Notes: a model not told the origin generated them from the letters alone. Shown: positions 12,914 to 19,938, numbered from the stretch's first letter. The stretch is DNA of 20,622 bases from a virus (IMGVR_UViG_3300031999_000236:1-20622), one strand, 5' to 3'. Numbers and translations are program-made.

Positions 12914-13450
12914 TTAGGCCACCTCCGCCTCTGCCGCCTTGTGCAGCTCTTCGAGGCGTGTGATGCCGATGCCGCTCTCTTCGGCGCGGGTTCCCTTGAA
13001 GTGGGCCTTCTTCAGTGCGGCGACAACCTTCTCCTGGAACAGGGCCTTGGTCAGATAGGTTTTGCCTTGGCTGCGGAAGAAGGCAGCCGACTGCGCTATT
13101 TCCTCGATGGTGGCATCACCCAACCTCTTGCCCCCGTAGAGGATGAAGTCCCAGAACGTTTCGGCCACGGACATTATGCGTTCCCCTTGGGAGCACGTCC
13201 CGAATGCGCCGCCATTGTCGTTGTGGCCGGAAGGTGTCTGCCGTAGCGCCGTTCGGATGGCGGCGATGGCGAGTTCCGCCCGCCGACGCACGGAGTCCTT
13301 GGTCATGGCCCTATACAGGGCGCCATCCTCCTCCGCGTAGCGGATCAGGGTGTTTACGGCTTCGATTTCACAGTTTCCTGCCTCTTCGCACGCCCTCCTT
13401 GCAGCCGCCTGGATTGACTCCTCGGTGTTGGTAATCGTTGCTGTTGTCAC
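12914..13450 (-). CDS. Hypothetical phage protein
   Basis: 178 aa from GTG at 13450 overlapping the upstream stop (GTGA), with AAGGAGAGG 4 nt before. Two parts: an N-terminal helical region (residues 1-70, 'AARRACEEAGNCEIEAVNTLIRYAEEDG') and a C-terminal one starting at an internal Met (93) with 'FILYGGKRLGDATIEEIAQSAAFFRSQG', a 'GG-x-LGDAT' pattern I recall in short phage replication-region proteins. The linker (72-92, Gly/Asn/Ser-rich) looks flexible. An internal start at Met93 is possible but has only GGGAACGC before it. Function unknown. Confidence 0.7.
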   Translation of the reverse strand: MTTATITNTEESIQAAARRACEEAGNCEIEAVNTLIRYAEEDGALYRAMTKDSVRRRAELAIAAIRTALRQTPSGHNDNGGAFGTCSQGERIMSVAETFWDFILYGGKRLGDATIEEIAQSAAFFRSQGKTYLTKALFQEKVVAALKKAHFKGTRAEESGIGITRLEELHKAAEAEVA

Positions 13451-13668
13451 GGTTCCTCTCCTTGTTTGGGCATACGTTTCCGCATGATGTCGCGTATGGC
13501 TTCGTCCGGGAGGTCATCATCCGAGGAGTCCCACACATCCCCGTCCTTGAGGAAGTAGTAGTCTCCCGATCCCCGCTCGTGCTGGTGCATGACCCAGACC
13601 CCCGGCAGATCGCTCGTTAGGTCCGGTAGGCAGGCCCCATCGTTGCCAAAATCTACATGTTCGGGCAT
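13447..13668 (-). CDS. Small acidic hypothetical protein
   Basis: 73 aa, ATG at 13668, overlapping the upstream gene by 16 nt and the downstream gene by 4. It is strongly acidic in the middle ('DGDVWDSSDDDLPDEAIRDIM'), with an N-terminal 'GVWVMHQHERGSGDYYFL' strand pair and a short basic end (RKRMPK). Acidic small phage proteins sometimes mimic DNA or bind replication proteins, but nothing here proves that. No family recognised. Confidence 0.65.
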   Translation of the reverse strand: MPEHVDFGNDGACLPDLTSDLPGVWVMHQHERGSGDYYFLKDGDVWDSSDDDLPDEAIRDIMRKRMPKQGEEP

Positions 13669-13889
13669 CCCAGTTCCTTCAAGACCGCACGGGCGGCCTC
13701 TTCTCCCTGTTCTGCGGTTCCTTGGCGCAGGATGCTCTGCTGAATGTGGTGGGAGGCCGTCCTACCATTTAAGCGGACGCGGATCGTCGCCCCCGGACGG
13801 TCGCGTGTTACTCGGATCGTAATGTTCTCTGCACCGGCCTGAGTCAGAGTCGTGTGATAGGCGGCCAAGAAACCTTTGGGCTTAGACAT
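13653..13889 (-). CDS. Small hypothetical protein
   Basis: 78 aa from ATG at 13889, which overlaps the recA-like stop by 8 nt and has GGAGGAG about 8 nt upstream. A longer in-frame ORF to 14171 lies within the recA-like gene and is discounted. The sequence 'ENITIRVTRDRPGATIRVRLNG' is a beta hairpin rich in Arg, followed by a helical 'AEQGEEAARAVLKELG' end. This alpha/beta layout could bind nucleic acid. No family recognised; coupling to the recombinase suggests an accessory role. Confidence 0.68.
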   Translation of the reverse strand: MSKPKGFLAAYHTTLTQAGAENITIRVTRDRPGATIRVRLNGRTASHHIQQSILRQGTAEQGEEAARAVLKELGCPNM

Positions 13890-14955
13890 CTGCCGTCTCC
13901 TCCGCCTTCTCATTCGGGTCCGGGCGCCATAGGAGCGGCGCCTCTTGTATCTTTTGGAGTAGTTCCGGACGCTCGGCCAGGACGGTAGGAAATTGACGCC
14001 GCTGAAACTTGATGCCGTCCAGCGAATACCACGGCCCCGCCTTGGTGACGATCTTGAGTGTCTCCAACAGGTCGAGTTGGCTGCCTTCTTTGTCCACACC
14101 ATCGATGGCGTCGATGTCGAACAACGTCTGCTTGCCCTCCGGGGCGATACTGCTCTTGCGGATCTCGGCACGCACGGTGATGCCCGTCTGCGCGTCGTCG
14201 TCTTTGATGACGCCCGTGCTGGTGAAGTAGACGAGCAACGAGCCCCAGAAGACCAACGCCCCCTCGCCCGTCATCGTGTGGCGCTTCATCGCCTTCCGCC
14301 GTTCCCTACTTCGTGGATCCCCCATGATGTCTAGGTGTTGGCGGAGTTGGTTGACAATGATGAGCGCGACCTTGTGCTCTGCGAGCATGGGCCCCAACCG
14401 TTGCATCTCCCGACTTATCGTTCGGGCAGCAAGGCCGAGTTGCGCCTGTTCACCGACAGCCAAATCCAGGTTCTTTTTGGCGTCCAGCGCCGAGAGCGAG
14501 TCAATAACGATACACACCAGACGGGCGGGGTCTTCCTCGCGGACCCACTTTATGATCTCTTCGATGACCACAAAGCAGTCCTCAAGGGTTGTGGGCGTCG
14601 GCATCACCAGCCGGGCAGGGATGAGGCCGAGGCGTTCTCCTCGGTCGCGGCTGTACCGATGCTCGGCGTCGATGAGGATCGCCAACCCGCCTCGGCGCTG
14701 GGTTTCCGCCAACACGTGGTATGCTACGGAAGACTTCCCGGCCCCCTCTTTGCCATAGAAGACGGTCACACGGCCAACGGGGATGCCGGGGCGCCCGATG
14801 GCGTAGTCCAGCATCGCGCATTGGGTACTGATGTACTCTTCTATGTCAGAGGTAAGGGGTTGAGAAGCGAGTTTCAGTTCAAACTTGGCAGCGAGACGCT
14901 CCTCAAACGTGCCGGATGCGTCCTCTGTTGGAGACGCTTTCGCCTTCCGTGCCAT
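13882..14955 (-). CDS. RecA/UvsX-like recombinase
   Basis: 357 aa, ATG at 14955 with GGGAGAGAG immediately before. Walker A GKEGAGKS (68-75) follows 'VGRVTVFY', Walker B is 'LVCIVIDS' (146-153), and a RecA-type L2 start 'IVNQLRQH' is present, followed by 'TGEGALVFWGSLLVYF' in place of the bacterial 'ggG.alkfyas'. The last 100 residues form a C-terminal region unlike bacterial RecA. It would form a filament on single-stranded DNA and carry out strand exchange, working with the gp32-like SSB upstream and the RecB-like nuclease and RuvC-like resolvase downstream. Annotation could equally be UvsX-like. Confidence 0.92.
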   Translation of the reverse strand: MARKAKASPTEDASGTFEERLAAKFELKLASQPLTSDIEEYISTQCAMLDYAIGRPGIPVGRVTVFYGKEGAGKSSVAYHVLAETQRRGGLAILIDAEHRYSRDRGERLGLIPARLVMPTPTTLEDCFVVIEEIIKWVREEDPARLVCIVIDSLSALDAKKNLDLAVGEQAQLGLAARTISREMQRLGPMLAEHKVALIIVNQLRQHLDIMGDPRSRERRKAMKRHTMTGEGALVFWGSLLVYFTSTGVIKDDDAQTGITVRAEIRKSSIAPEGKQTLFDIDAIDGVDKEGSQLDLLETLKIVTKAGPWYSLDGIKFQRRQFPTVLAERPELLQKIQEAPLLWRPDPNEKAEETADV

Positions 14956-14987
14956 CTCTCTCCCTCCAAAGATTAGGGCCGGATATG

Positions 14988-15236
14988 CTAGAGCGAACCG
15001 CCCAGCCCGTCGCGTAATTTCGCCAGTCCGTCAGCCAATACTGTGGCCATATCCTGGCACTTCGCTACTAGGCTGGAGAGCGTTGCTGGTGACGGGCCTC
15101 GATCCTCTCCTTCGGGCCATCCAAGAATCTCGGATAGAAGCCCATGTGCGCGGCCAAGTTCCTGCGTCGTCCCCACAAGCCTCTCATGGATCGGTGCGAC
15201 CTCTGGTGCCTTAAAGTTCTCTATTGTTCCTGTCAT
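14988..15236 (-). CDS. Small hypothetical protein
   Basis: 82 aa, ATG at 15236 with AAGGGAGAGAG directly upstream, the same translation start used by several neighbours. All-helical by eye: 'PIHERLVGTTQELGRAHGLLSEILG', a Pro/Gly/Asp linker, then 'LSSLVAKCQDMATVLADGLAKLRDGLG', with hydrophobic spacing that suggests a coiled coil or helical hairpin. No family recognised. Its place between SSB and recombinase suggests a mediator or partner role, by context only. Confidence 0.7.
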   Translation of the reverse strand: MTGTIENFKAPEVAPIHERLVGTTQELGRAHGLLSEILGWPEGEDRGPSPATLSSLVAKCQDMATVLADGLAKLRDGLGGSL

Positions 15237-15281
15237 CTCTCTCCCTTCAAAAGCCGGGGTTCGCCGCCCCTATCTACTGGT

Positions 15282-15362
15282 CTCCAGGGGGAGGACTCGA
15301 ACCTCCATCTCTCGGCACCTGATTCGGTGCCGGGTGTCCTGCCTGTTAGACGACTGCCTGGA
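15282..15362 (-). tRNA. Degenerate tRNA-like element
   Basis: The minus strand has a perfect T-arm GGAGG-TTCGAGT-CCTCC, an acceptor of six pairs TCCAGG/CCTGGA, and a D-region 'GTCGTCTAACAGGCAGGACA' like those of Glu/Asp-type tRNAs. The anticodon arm is abnormal: a 7-bp stem CGGCACC/GGTGCCG closes a 6-nt loop GAATCA without the usual U33, so no anticodon can be assigned. CCA occurs one base after the expected position (15280-15278). It lies directly downstream of the SSB stop, within the 133-nt gap. It could be a decayed tRNA, a processing signal in the operon RNA, or a tRNA with an unusual arm. Confidence 0.55.
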
Positions 15363-15369
15363 TCGGACC

Positions 15370-16260
15370 CTATTCGGCCGCCGCCGTTTCCTTCCGGGCT
15401 GCCTGCAACTTCGCCCGAAGTGAGGCTCTACTCGCGGTCTCTTCTGCGGTCGGGGCCGCCTTTGCCTTCGGTGCAGGCGCGGCGGGTGGTTCCTCCGATT
15501 CCTCGGCGCTGAACTCACCCTCCACCACATCACCATCGGGCGGAGGTGGTAGTCCGGCACCCAACCGGGGGCGTGCCGCTGGTGCAGCCGCCGCCCCAAA
15601 GGGATCAGCCGGACCCGCCAGGATTTCCAGCATCCGCGCTGCGGTCAGCACCTCGTAGTTTGCCACGAGGTCGTTCATGTTCTCCAAGAGTTCCGGTGCC
15701 TCAAGAGGCAACGCGTCTGGAGCCAGGAGAACCTGATACCGGGTGTCCTGTACGCCTGTACCCTTGCGCCGAATGAGCACCGGCCGCCCCGTGTCCGGGT
15801 CGGTGATGTCCCGTTCGTCTTCGGGCAGTTCCTCGATGGCCTGGGTAAGGTCATCCAGGGTCGTTCGCGGACACGGCCAGATGCGAACAAGGTTTTCCTT
15901 TGGGGTGCCGTCGTCCTTCAACTCGACGACGTTCATGGCCGCATACCAACGCGGCCCCTTACCGTCGCCTTGCTCCCGTGCCTGGGCACAGGCCGGACAG
16001 GACTCGTCGTACATCTTCCGCAGGCAGACGAACGGCGCCCTGTTCGCCCCGTAGAAGTGTACGGCCACCGGGTAATAGAACAGGGTCTTTCCTGTGTCGG
16101 GATTCGCGGGCAGGTCTTCCCTCGGCGGGAGGATCCTGATCCAGTTGTCCCCCCACTTGCCGCCGGGCCCCGACTGCGGCTTGAACAGCGGGGTGCCCTC
16201 CGATAGGGCCTTGGCCGCCTCAACCGAGGCTTGTATGTCGGGCCTTCTCCATCCAGGCAC
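15370..16260 (-). CDS. T4 gp32-like single-stranded DNA-binding protein
   Basis: 296 aa from GTG at 16260, one nt after the upstream stop, with GGAGGG about 7 nt before. A zinc site H68-x10-C79-x8-C88-x2-C91 closely matches the spacing in T4 gp32. The OB-fold core reads 'WIRILPPREDLPANPDTGK..FYYPVAVHF' and later 'IRRKGTGVQDTRYQVLLAPDALPL'. Residues about 215-296 are a low-complexity Pro/Ala tail with an acidic patch (VVEGEFSAEESEE), the expected docking tail for replication partners, ending in a mixed-charge helix. It would coat single strands at the fork and during recombination. Confidence 0.88.
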   Translation of the reverse strand: MPGWRRPDIQASVEAAKALSEGTPLFKPQSGPGGKWGDNWIRILPPREDLPANPDTGKTLFYYPVAVHFYGANRAPFVCLRKMYDESCPACAQAREQGDGKGPRWYAAMNVVELKDDGTPKENLVRIWPCPRTTLDDLTQAIEELPEDERDITDPDTGRPVLIRRKGTGVQDTRYQVLLAPDALPLEAPELLENMNDLVANYEVLTAARMLEILAGPADPFGAAAAPAARPRLGAGLPPPPDGDVVEGEFSAEESEEPPAAPAPKAKAAPTAEETASRASLRAKLQAARKETAAAE

Positions 16261-16261
16261 G

Positions 16262-16435
16262 TTATCCCTCCACCTTCTTGAGGTAGTCCCTCACCAATTC
16301 ACCGGCACCGACGATGACGATGACCAGGAACGCCGTGGTGCTGGCACTGAAGCCCAGTGCCCCCACGACTGTCGCCGCCTTCGCCAACGCACCGGCCAGG
16401 GCCGCCAGCCCTATGATAAGTGCGTACTTCTTCAC
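16262..16435 (-). CDS. Small two-span membrane protein
   Basis: 57 aa from a GTG at 16435, with GGGAGAGAAC about 6 nt upstream; it ends one nt before the SSB start. It starts KKY, then a hydrophobic 'ALIIGLAALAGALAKAATVVGALGF', a short turn 'SAST', a second span 'TAFLVIVIVGAG', and a charged end 'ELVRDYLKKVEG'. This is the look of a small membrane hairpin. No family recognised. It could be holin-like or a membrane tether; placement between the SemiSWEET-like gene and SSB favours a role tied to those genes, by context only. Confidence 0.65.
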   Translation of the reverse strand: MKKYALIIGLAALAGALAKAATVVGALGFSASTTAFLVIVIVGAGELVRDYLKKVEG

Positions 16436-16454
16436 TACTGTTCTCTCCCTTCAG

Positions 16455-16742
16455 TTATTGCCACATGATAATCGCAACGATGGTGGCGCCGGTACATCCG
16501 GCACCCACCAGATTGACCGCTTCCAGAGCGCGGGAGTGGGCCTTTATGCTGGTGCCGATGAGCCCCACGCATCCGATGAGCAAGGCGATGAAGGCGGGGA
16601 GGCTAAGGCCGGAGACATTGCGTTGGGTAAAGACGGTCACGACCTGGGTTCCGTAGAAGACCAGGAGTCCGCCAATACCGGCGATGTTTGCCGTAGCCCC
16701 AAGGATTTGGGGAAGTCGCCGCCTTCTCATTTCCATTTTCAT
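16455..16742 (-). CDS. SemiSWEET / PQ-loop-like membrane protein
   Basis: 95 aa with three predicted spans at about 11-34, 47-64 and 74-93, the size and topology of a SemiSWEET half-transporter. At the end of span 1 the sequence TQVVTVFTQRNVSGLSLPAF (32-51) matches the family signature 'PQ-x-x-x-x-x-x-K-x-V-x-G-x-S-x-P', with Thr for Pro. Asn77 in span 3 sits where the family has its conserved Asn, while the Trp of span 2 is missing. SemiSWEETs are dimeric sugar transporters. A phage copy is unexpected, and substrate and activity are unknown. The start has a poor ribosome site; nearby in-frame ATGs (residues 3 and 5) are alternatives. Confidence 0.65.
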   Translation of the reverse strand: MKMEMRRRRLPQILGATANIAGIGGLLVFYGTQVVTVFTQRNVSGLSLPAFIALLIGCVGLIGTSIKAHSRALEAVNLVGAGCTGATIVAIIMWQ

Positions 16743-16751
16743 TCTGCCAGA

Positions 16752-17669
16752 TCACCCTACATAATTGTCAAGGGCTTCCTTGATCGTGCCTTCCAGAATC
16801 CCAGGAGGTGCGTCGCTGGGGTCCATTCCTTCTGGCAGCCGGGCCTCGACGTGGGGTATGCCGTGGCTCCAGAGACTCTTGTGTATCTGACCGCTGGCAC
16901 TACGTCCGGCCTTGTCGCCATCCATGAGAATGACGAACGGTCGCCACCCTACCGGCAGACGCCCGACCAGGGTGATCTGTTGCGCCGACATCTGGCTACC
17001 CAGGATGGCGACTGCACAGTTGGGCATCCGCAACGCATCGAAAACACCCTCCGTGATGATGAGGGGCCGCGGATGTTGCAGCCGCTCCAGTCTGTCGAGG
17101 TTGAACACCACATCGCTCCGACGGCTGCCTTTCGGATAGAGCACCTTTGGTTCGACTTCCGGGACGACAGCACGAGCGACGAAGGTATAGAGTTGCTTGC
17201 GGTACTCGACCGGAATGATGAGGCGCCCCGCGTAGTATCCAGTTGGGCAGAAGCCGATCCGATATGCGCAAGCGCGAGCCGGAGGAATGTGGCGGGCCTC
17301 CAAGTAGAAGCGCACTTCCGGCCATGCGGTTGCTGGCGCGTACTCCGCCGGTAGTTCTACCCCTGGTACTGGTGCCGGGATGTTGCCACCGAACCGGAAC
17401 TTGGGATCTGTCCGGAAGCGCACTTTGCGCCGGGCCTCGAACGCCTCTGTTGGTTCTAGACCTACGACACGGTGGAAGAAGTCGAACAAGTCGCCCCTCT
17501 CCTGACAGCGGAAACATATCCAAACCCCAGTCTCCGCCTCGATGTAGAGTGTATGCTTTTCCTCACCACAGAGCGGACAGGCCCTCCGAATCTCGGTGCC
17601 GTCCTCCACCAGTTCGGCCTCGATGCCGCCGTCGATGAGGAACTCTATGAGGGCATCTGGATCTATCAT
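16752..17669 (-). CDS. DNA primase, zinc ribbon plus TOPRIM
   Basis: 305 aa, ATG at 17669 overlapping the helicase stop (ATGA). The N-terminal zinc ribbon has four cysteines, C31-x2-C34 and C52-x2-C55, where DnaG primases usually have CHC2. A short linker region with 'FYLEARHI...CAYRIGFCPTGYYAGRLIIPVEY' matches the DnaG RNA-polymerase entry. The TOPRIM core has E207 in ITEGVFDAL and D250-G-D252 in ILMDGDKAG, the metal-binding residues. The short length and the lack of a helicase-binding C-terminal domain are typical of phage primases. It would lay primers for the lagging strand together with the overlapping helicase gene. Confidence 0.92.
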   Translation of the reverse strand: MIDPDALIEFLIDGGIEAELVEDGTEIRRACPLCGEEKHTLYIEAETGVWICFRCQERGDLFDFFHRVVGLEPTEAFEARRKVRFRTDPKFRFGGNIPAPVPGVELPAEYAPATAWPEVRFYLEARHIPPARACAYRIGFCPTGYYAGRLIIPVEYRKQLYTFVARAVVPEVEPKVLYPKGSRRSDVVFNLDRLERLQHPRPLIITEGVFDALRMPNCAVAILGSQMSAQQITLVGRLPVGWRPFVILMDGDKAGRSASGQIHKSLWSHGIPHVEARLPEGMDPSDAPPGILEGTIKEALDNYVG

Positions 17670-19021
17670 GGTTCCTCTCCTCCTACCAGCACGGGGAGGC
17701 CGTGCGTTGTTTGTACTTCGAGTGCCGGGAACCCATTATCTCCTCGTCCGAAGCTGGAGACACAACGCAACCAACCGCCGGTGGTGCCGTGTAAACTATC
17801 CTTGAGAACAAAAATGTTTGCCCAAGGCCCCTCCACGTCGTCCCGTTCCTGGTCTGTCTGGGCCAGCCCCAAGACAAAGTGCGCTTTCTGGGCCTTGGCA
17901 AAGGAGGCCCCCACATGCTTGAGGCTTATGCGGGCCTTGTCCACCGCCTCCCTTGTGGCCTGGCCGGTGGTCCAGATCGGTACTTCCCGCCCCTGTGCTA
18001 CCTCGCCGCGGAGCGTACTGAAGATCTCCTTCAACTCTTCCCATCCCTGCTTCCTCTGGCGCTCCGGCACAAGCTCATCCGCTGAGTCCAAAACTATCAA
18101 CCCCGGTGGTTGGCCGGTCTCGGCGATGTACTGGTCGATGTCGTGGATGAGGTCGCGCACAGTCATAAGCCCCGTCCGAACATCTATGTCTGCGACCGGG
18201 GGTTCCTTCATGTGCCGACCCTTGGTGGCGCGGCCCACCTCCGTCTGCCAGAGTGTCTTGTGTAAAGGCTCGTTCCTGCCCCACCCCAAACTGCGGGTGC
18301 CTTTCTGGAGGATGCCTGTTACCACACGACGCAATATCTGGTTGGGCGTCAGTTCGAAAGTGTAGTAGAGGACGTTCCTGTTTTTCCAGAAGGCCTCCAC
18401 CGCCATGCCGACGGCTATCATCGATTTCCCTACCCCTGTGGGGCCGAGTATGATCCCCAATTCGCCGGGGTGGATTCCGCCTTCCCAGAGTTTGTCCAGA
18501 TCGTAGAGGCCGGTAGGGATAGCGCCGCCGGAGAACCCATGTGGCGGTTGCCCTATGAATGCAGACAGCCGCACGTTCTCGTCGATATCCACGGTGCTGG
18601 ACAGGGCCGTACTTAGTTTCTCCCTGGCCTTGTCCACGTCGCCCCGGTCCAGGGCGGCACCCGCCTGCTCGACATAGGCGCCCATCGAATACTGTTCCAA
18701 CCATGCCGTACACACTTCGCGGGTGTAGGGTAGGGCGGATTTGTCCGGTGCATAGGCATCCAGATCCAGGTACAGACGAATGACCGCTTCCTCCGTCGCC
18801 CGCATCTTCCGGAGTTGGGTGTACTCGACTTCGAGGGCCTGGTTCAGGACCGAGGACGTGACTGTGTTGCGGTACTTGGTCCATTGCCGGAGGGCGAGGT
18901 CGGCCAGAAACTTCATTGGTCCCGGTGGGAAGATTGAGGGAGACAGGTTCTTGTGGGCCCGGAGGAAGTCCTCGTCGTGCAGAATCAAATAAATCGTGCG
19001 GTAGGCGGTCTCATCCGTCAT
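17666..19021 (-). CDS. DnaB-like replicative helicase
   Basis: 451 aa, ATG at 19021 overlapping the upstream stop (ATGA). Residues 1-110 are a helical DnaB-N-like domain. The RecA-fold motor starts near 165 with 'IPTGLYDLDKLWEGGIHPGELGII', Walker A GPTGVGKS (193-200), an acidic 'YTFELT' (220-225), Walker B LIVLD (308-312), a 'TTGQATREA' sensor strand (351-359) and 'HFVLGLAQT'. It would be a ring-shaped 5'-3' helicase that unwinds the fork. The order small protein, helicase, primase, all overlapping by 4 nt, is a standard phage replisome operon. Confidence 0.93.
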   Translation of the reverse strand: MTDETAYRTIYLILHDEDFLRAHKNLSPSIFPPGPMKFLADLALRQWTKYRNTVTSSVLNQALEVEYTQLRKMRATEEAVIRLYLDLDAYAPDKSALPYTREVCTAWLEQYSMGAYVEQAGAALDRGDVDKAREKLSTALSSTVDIDENVRLSAFIGQPPHGFSGGAIPTGLYDLDKLWEGGIHPGELGIILGPTGVGKSMIAVGMAVEAFWKNRNVLYYTFELTPNQILRRVVTGILQKGTRSLGWGRNEPLHKTLWQTEVGRATKGRHMKEPPVADIDVRTGLMTVRDLIHDIDQYIAETGQPPGLIVLDSADELVPERQRKQGWEELKEIFSTLRGEVAQGREVPIWTTGQATREAVDKARISLKHVGASFAKAQKAHFVLGLAQTDQERDDVEGPWANIFVLKDSLHGTTGGWLRCVSSFGRGDNGFPALEVQTTHGLPVLVGGEEP

Positions 19022-19365
19022 CTAAGGATCGCCTCCAACATTGGTATCTTAGAAGCGAAGAGCTTCATTGCGTGTGGGTACTCCTCCTCCCGCAATGCGC
19101 CCGACTTCCACAGCCAGAAGTACCCAGCCAGTTCCTTCAGCCGTCCCTCCCCGTGCTTCTTGAGCAACCGGGCCGCTATCCCGTAGTCCTCTGACTGGAA
19201 CGGTGGGCACGGCATCCTACAGTCCCCACCACGTTTTCGGAACCAGGCGAGGAACTCGCCGACCGTATTGACCGGTGGTGCCTCACTCCCAGGGGTCGGG
19301 CGGTACTCGGATCTCCGGACGTTTATGGAATACCTTTGGTTCCCGTCCGTCAGTGTCGTCCGCAT
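19018..19365 (-). CDS. Small protein preceding helicase (possible helicase loader)
   Basis: 115 aa from ATG at 19365, with AAGGGAGAGAG directly before; the longer frame to 19548 lies inside the HNH gene and is discounted. The C-terminal 80 residues are helical: 'GEFLAWFRKRGGDC', 'EDYGIAARLLKKHGEGRLKELAGYFWLWKSG', and 'HAMKLFASKIPMLEAIL'. In many phages a short helical protein that loads or inhibits the helicase lies just before the dnaB-like gene, and the 4-nt overlap with the helicase fits. No diagnostic motif is seen, so the loader role is inference from position. Confidence 0.72.
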   Translation of the reverse strand: MRTTLTDGNQRYSINVRRSEYRPTPGSEAPPVNTVGEFLAWFRKRGGDCRMPCPPFQSEDYGIAARLLKKHGEGRLKELAGYFWLWKSGALREEEYPHAMKLFASKIPMLEAILR

Positions 19366-19792
19366 CTCTCTCCCTTCGCATCGCCTTGTGCAACTTGAGG
19401 TGCTTAGAGCGTGTCTTCCAGGCCAGATTGGTATCACAGTTATGGGATCGGTTCCAATCTTTGTGGTGAATAATCTGGCATGGGTCTTTCCAGGTTTCTT
19501 CGGGCACCGGCGATAACCACGCCGCAACCACCAGTCTGTGTAAGGCAATGAAGCAGCGTTTGGGGCGGGGGCGGTTGGTATTGCGCAACCTCTCCCCGTT
19601 GCCGGGTGGTAGGTAGACGAAGAAGTGGCCGTCTGGTCGCTGCGTAGGCTTAACGATCCGCCCTACGTGGGTGCCCTTGCTGGGTGTCTCCCGCCGCACC
19701 CGACCGAGGTTAGAGATCATGTAATCTGGAACGTCTGCCAGACGTGTCCACTTCTCTTCTCTCTCGCAGCAGGGGCCGAAACCGTCCGGCAA
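19283..19792 (-). CDS. NUMOD4-HNH homing-type endonuclease
   Basis: 169 aa, ATG at 19792. The N-terminal 'EKWTRLADVPDYMISNLGRVR' (13-33) is a NUMOD4 motif, a DNA-binding element common in phage homing endonucleases. 'FIALHRLVVAAWL' and 'IIHHKDWNRSHNCDTNLAWKTRSKH' (109-133) give the HNH nuclease, with the paired His, the Asn and a final His. The downstream gene starts 83 nt before this one ends, an overlap much longer than elsewhere, which suggests this gene arrived by insertion. Its site is next to the putative control region and helicase operon, where a homing enzyme would target conserved sequence. Confidence 0.88.
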   Translation of the reverse strand: MPDGFGPCCEREEKWTRLADVPDYMISNLGRVRRETPSKGTHVGRIVKPTQRPDGHFFVYLPPGNGERLRNTNRPRPKRCFIALHRLVVAAWLSPVPEETWKDPCQIIHHKDWNRSHNCDTNLAWKTRSKHLKLHKAMRRERDADDTDGREPKVFHKRPEIRVPPDPWE

Positions 19793-19845
19793 GGGTTCTC
19801 CCTCTTTCTTTAAGTATGACGTACTCTATAGAATATGATCAGGTG

Positions 19846-19938
19846 CTAACACTGATAAGCGCCCATCAACAGGCAAGAACCGTAGGTCAGTCTAAGGCTA
19901 CTGGTATTAGGGTTGTGAGTCTGAGCCCTTAAGGGCAT
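19846..19938 (-). CDS. Possible short leader ORF
   Basis: 30 codons from ATG at 19938 with a very strong GGAGGGAAGG 3 nt upstream. It begins inside the GCCCTTAAGGGC palindrome and covers one arm of the 14-bp inverted repeat. The peptide has no recognisable features. It could be a leader peptide affecting the operon, or the ribosome-site resemblance may be chance in a purine-rich control region. Confidence 0.22.
   Translation of the reverse strand: MPLRAQTHNPNTSSLRLTYGSCLLMGAYQC

Noticed and set aside
16314-17354. 346-codon open frame on the plus strand
   Set aside because: It lies opposite the primase and the SemiSWEET-like gene, whose motifs are clear; it has no ribosome site and its protein lacks recognisable features. 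Long antisense frames are common in G+C-rich genes.
17472-18365. 297-codon open frame on the plus strand
   Set aside because: Antisense to the helicase and the start of the primase, with Ser/Arg/Pro-rich composition typical of a shadow frame.
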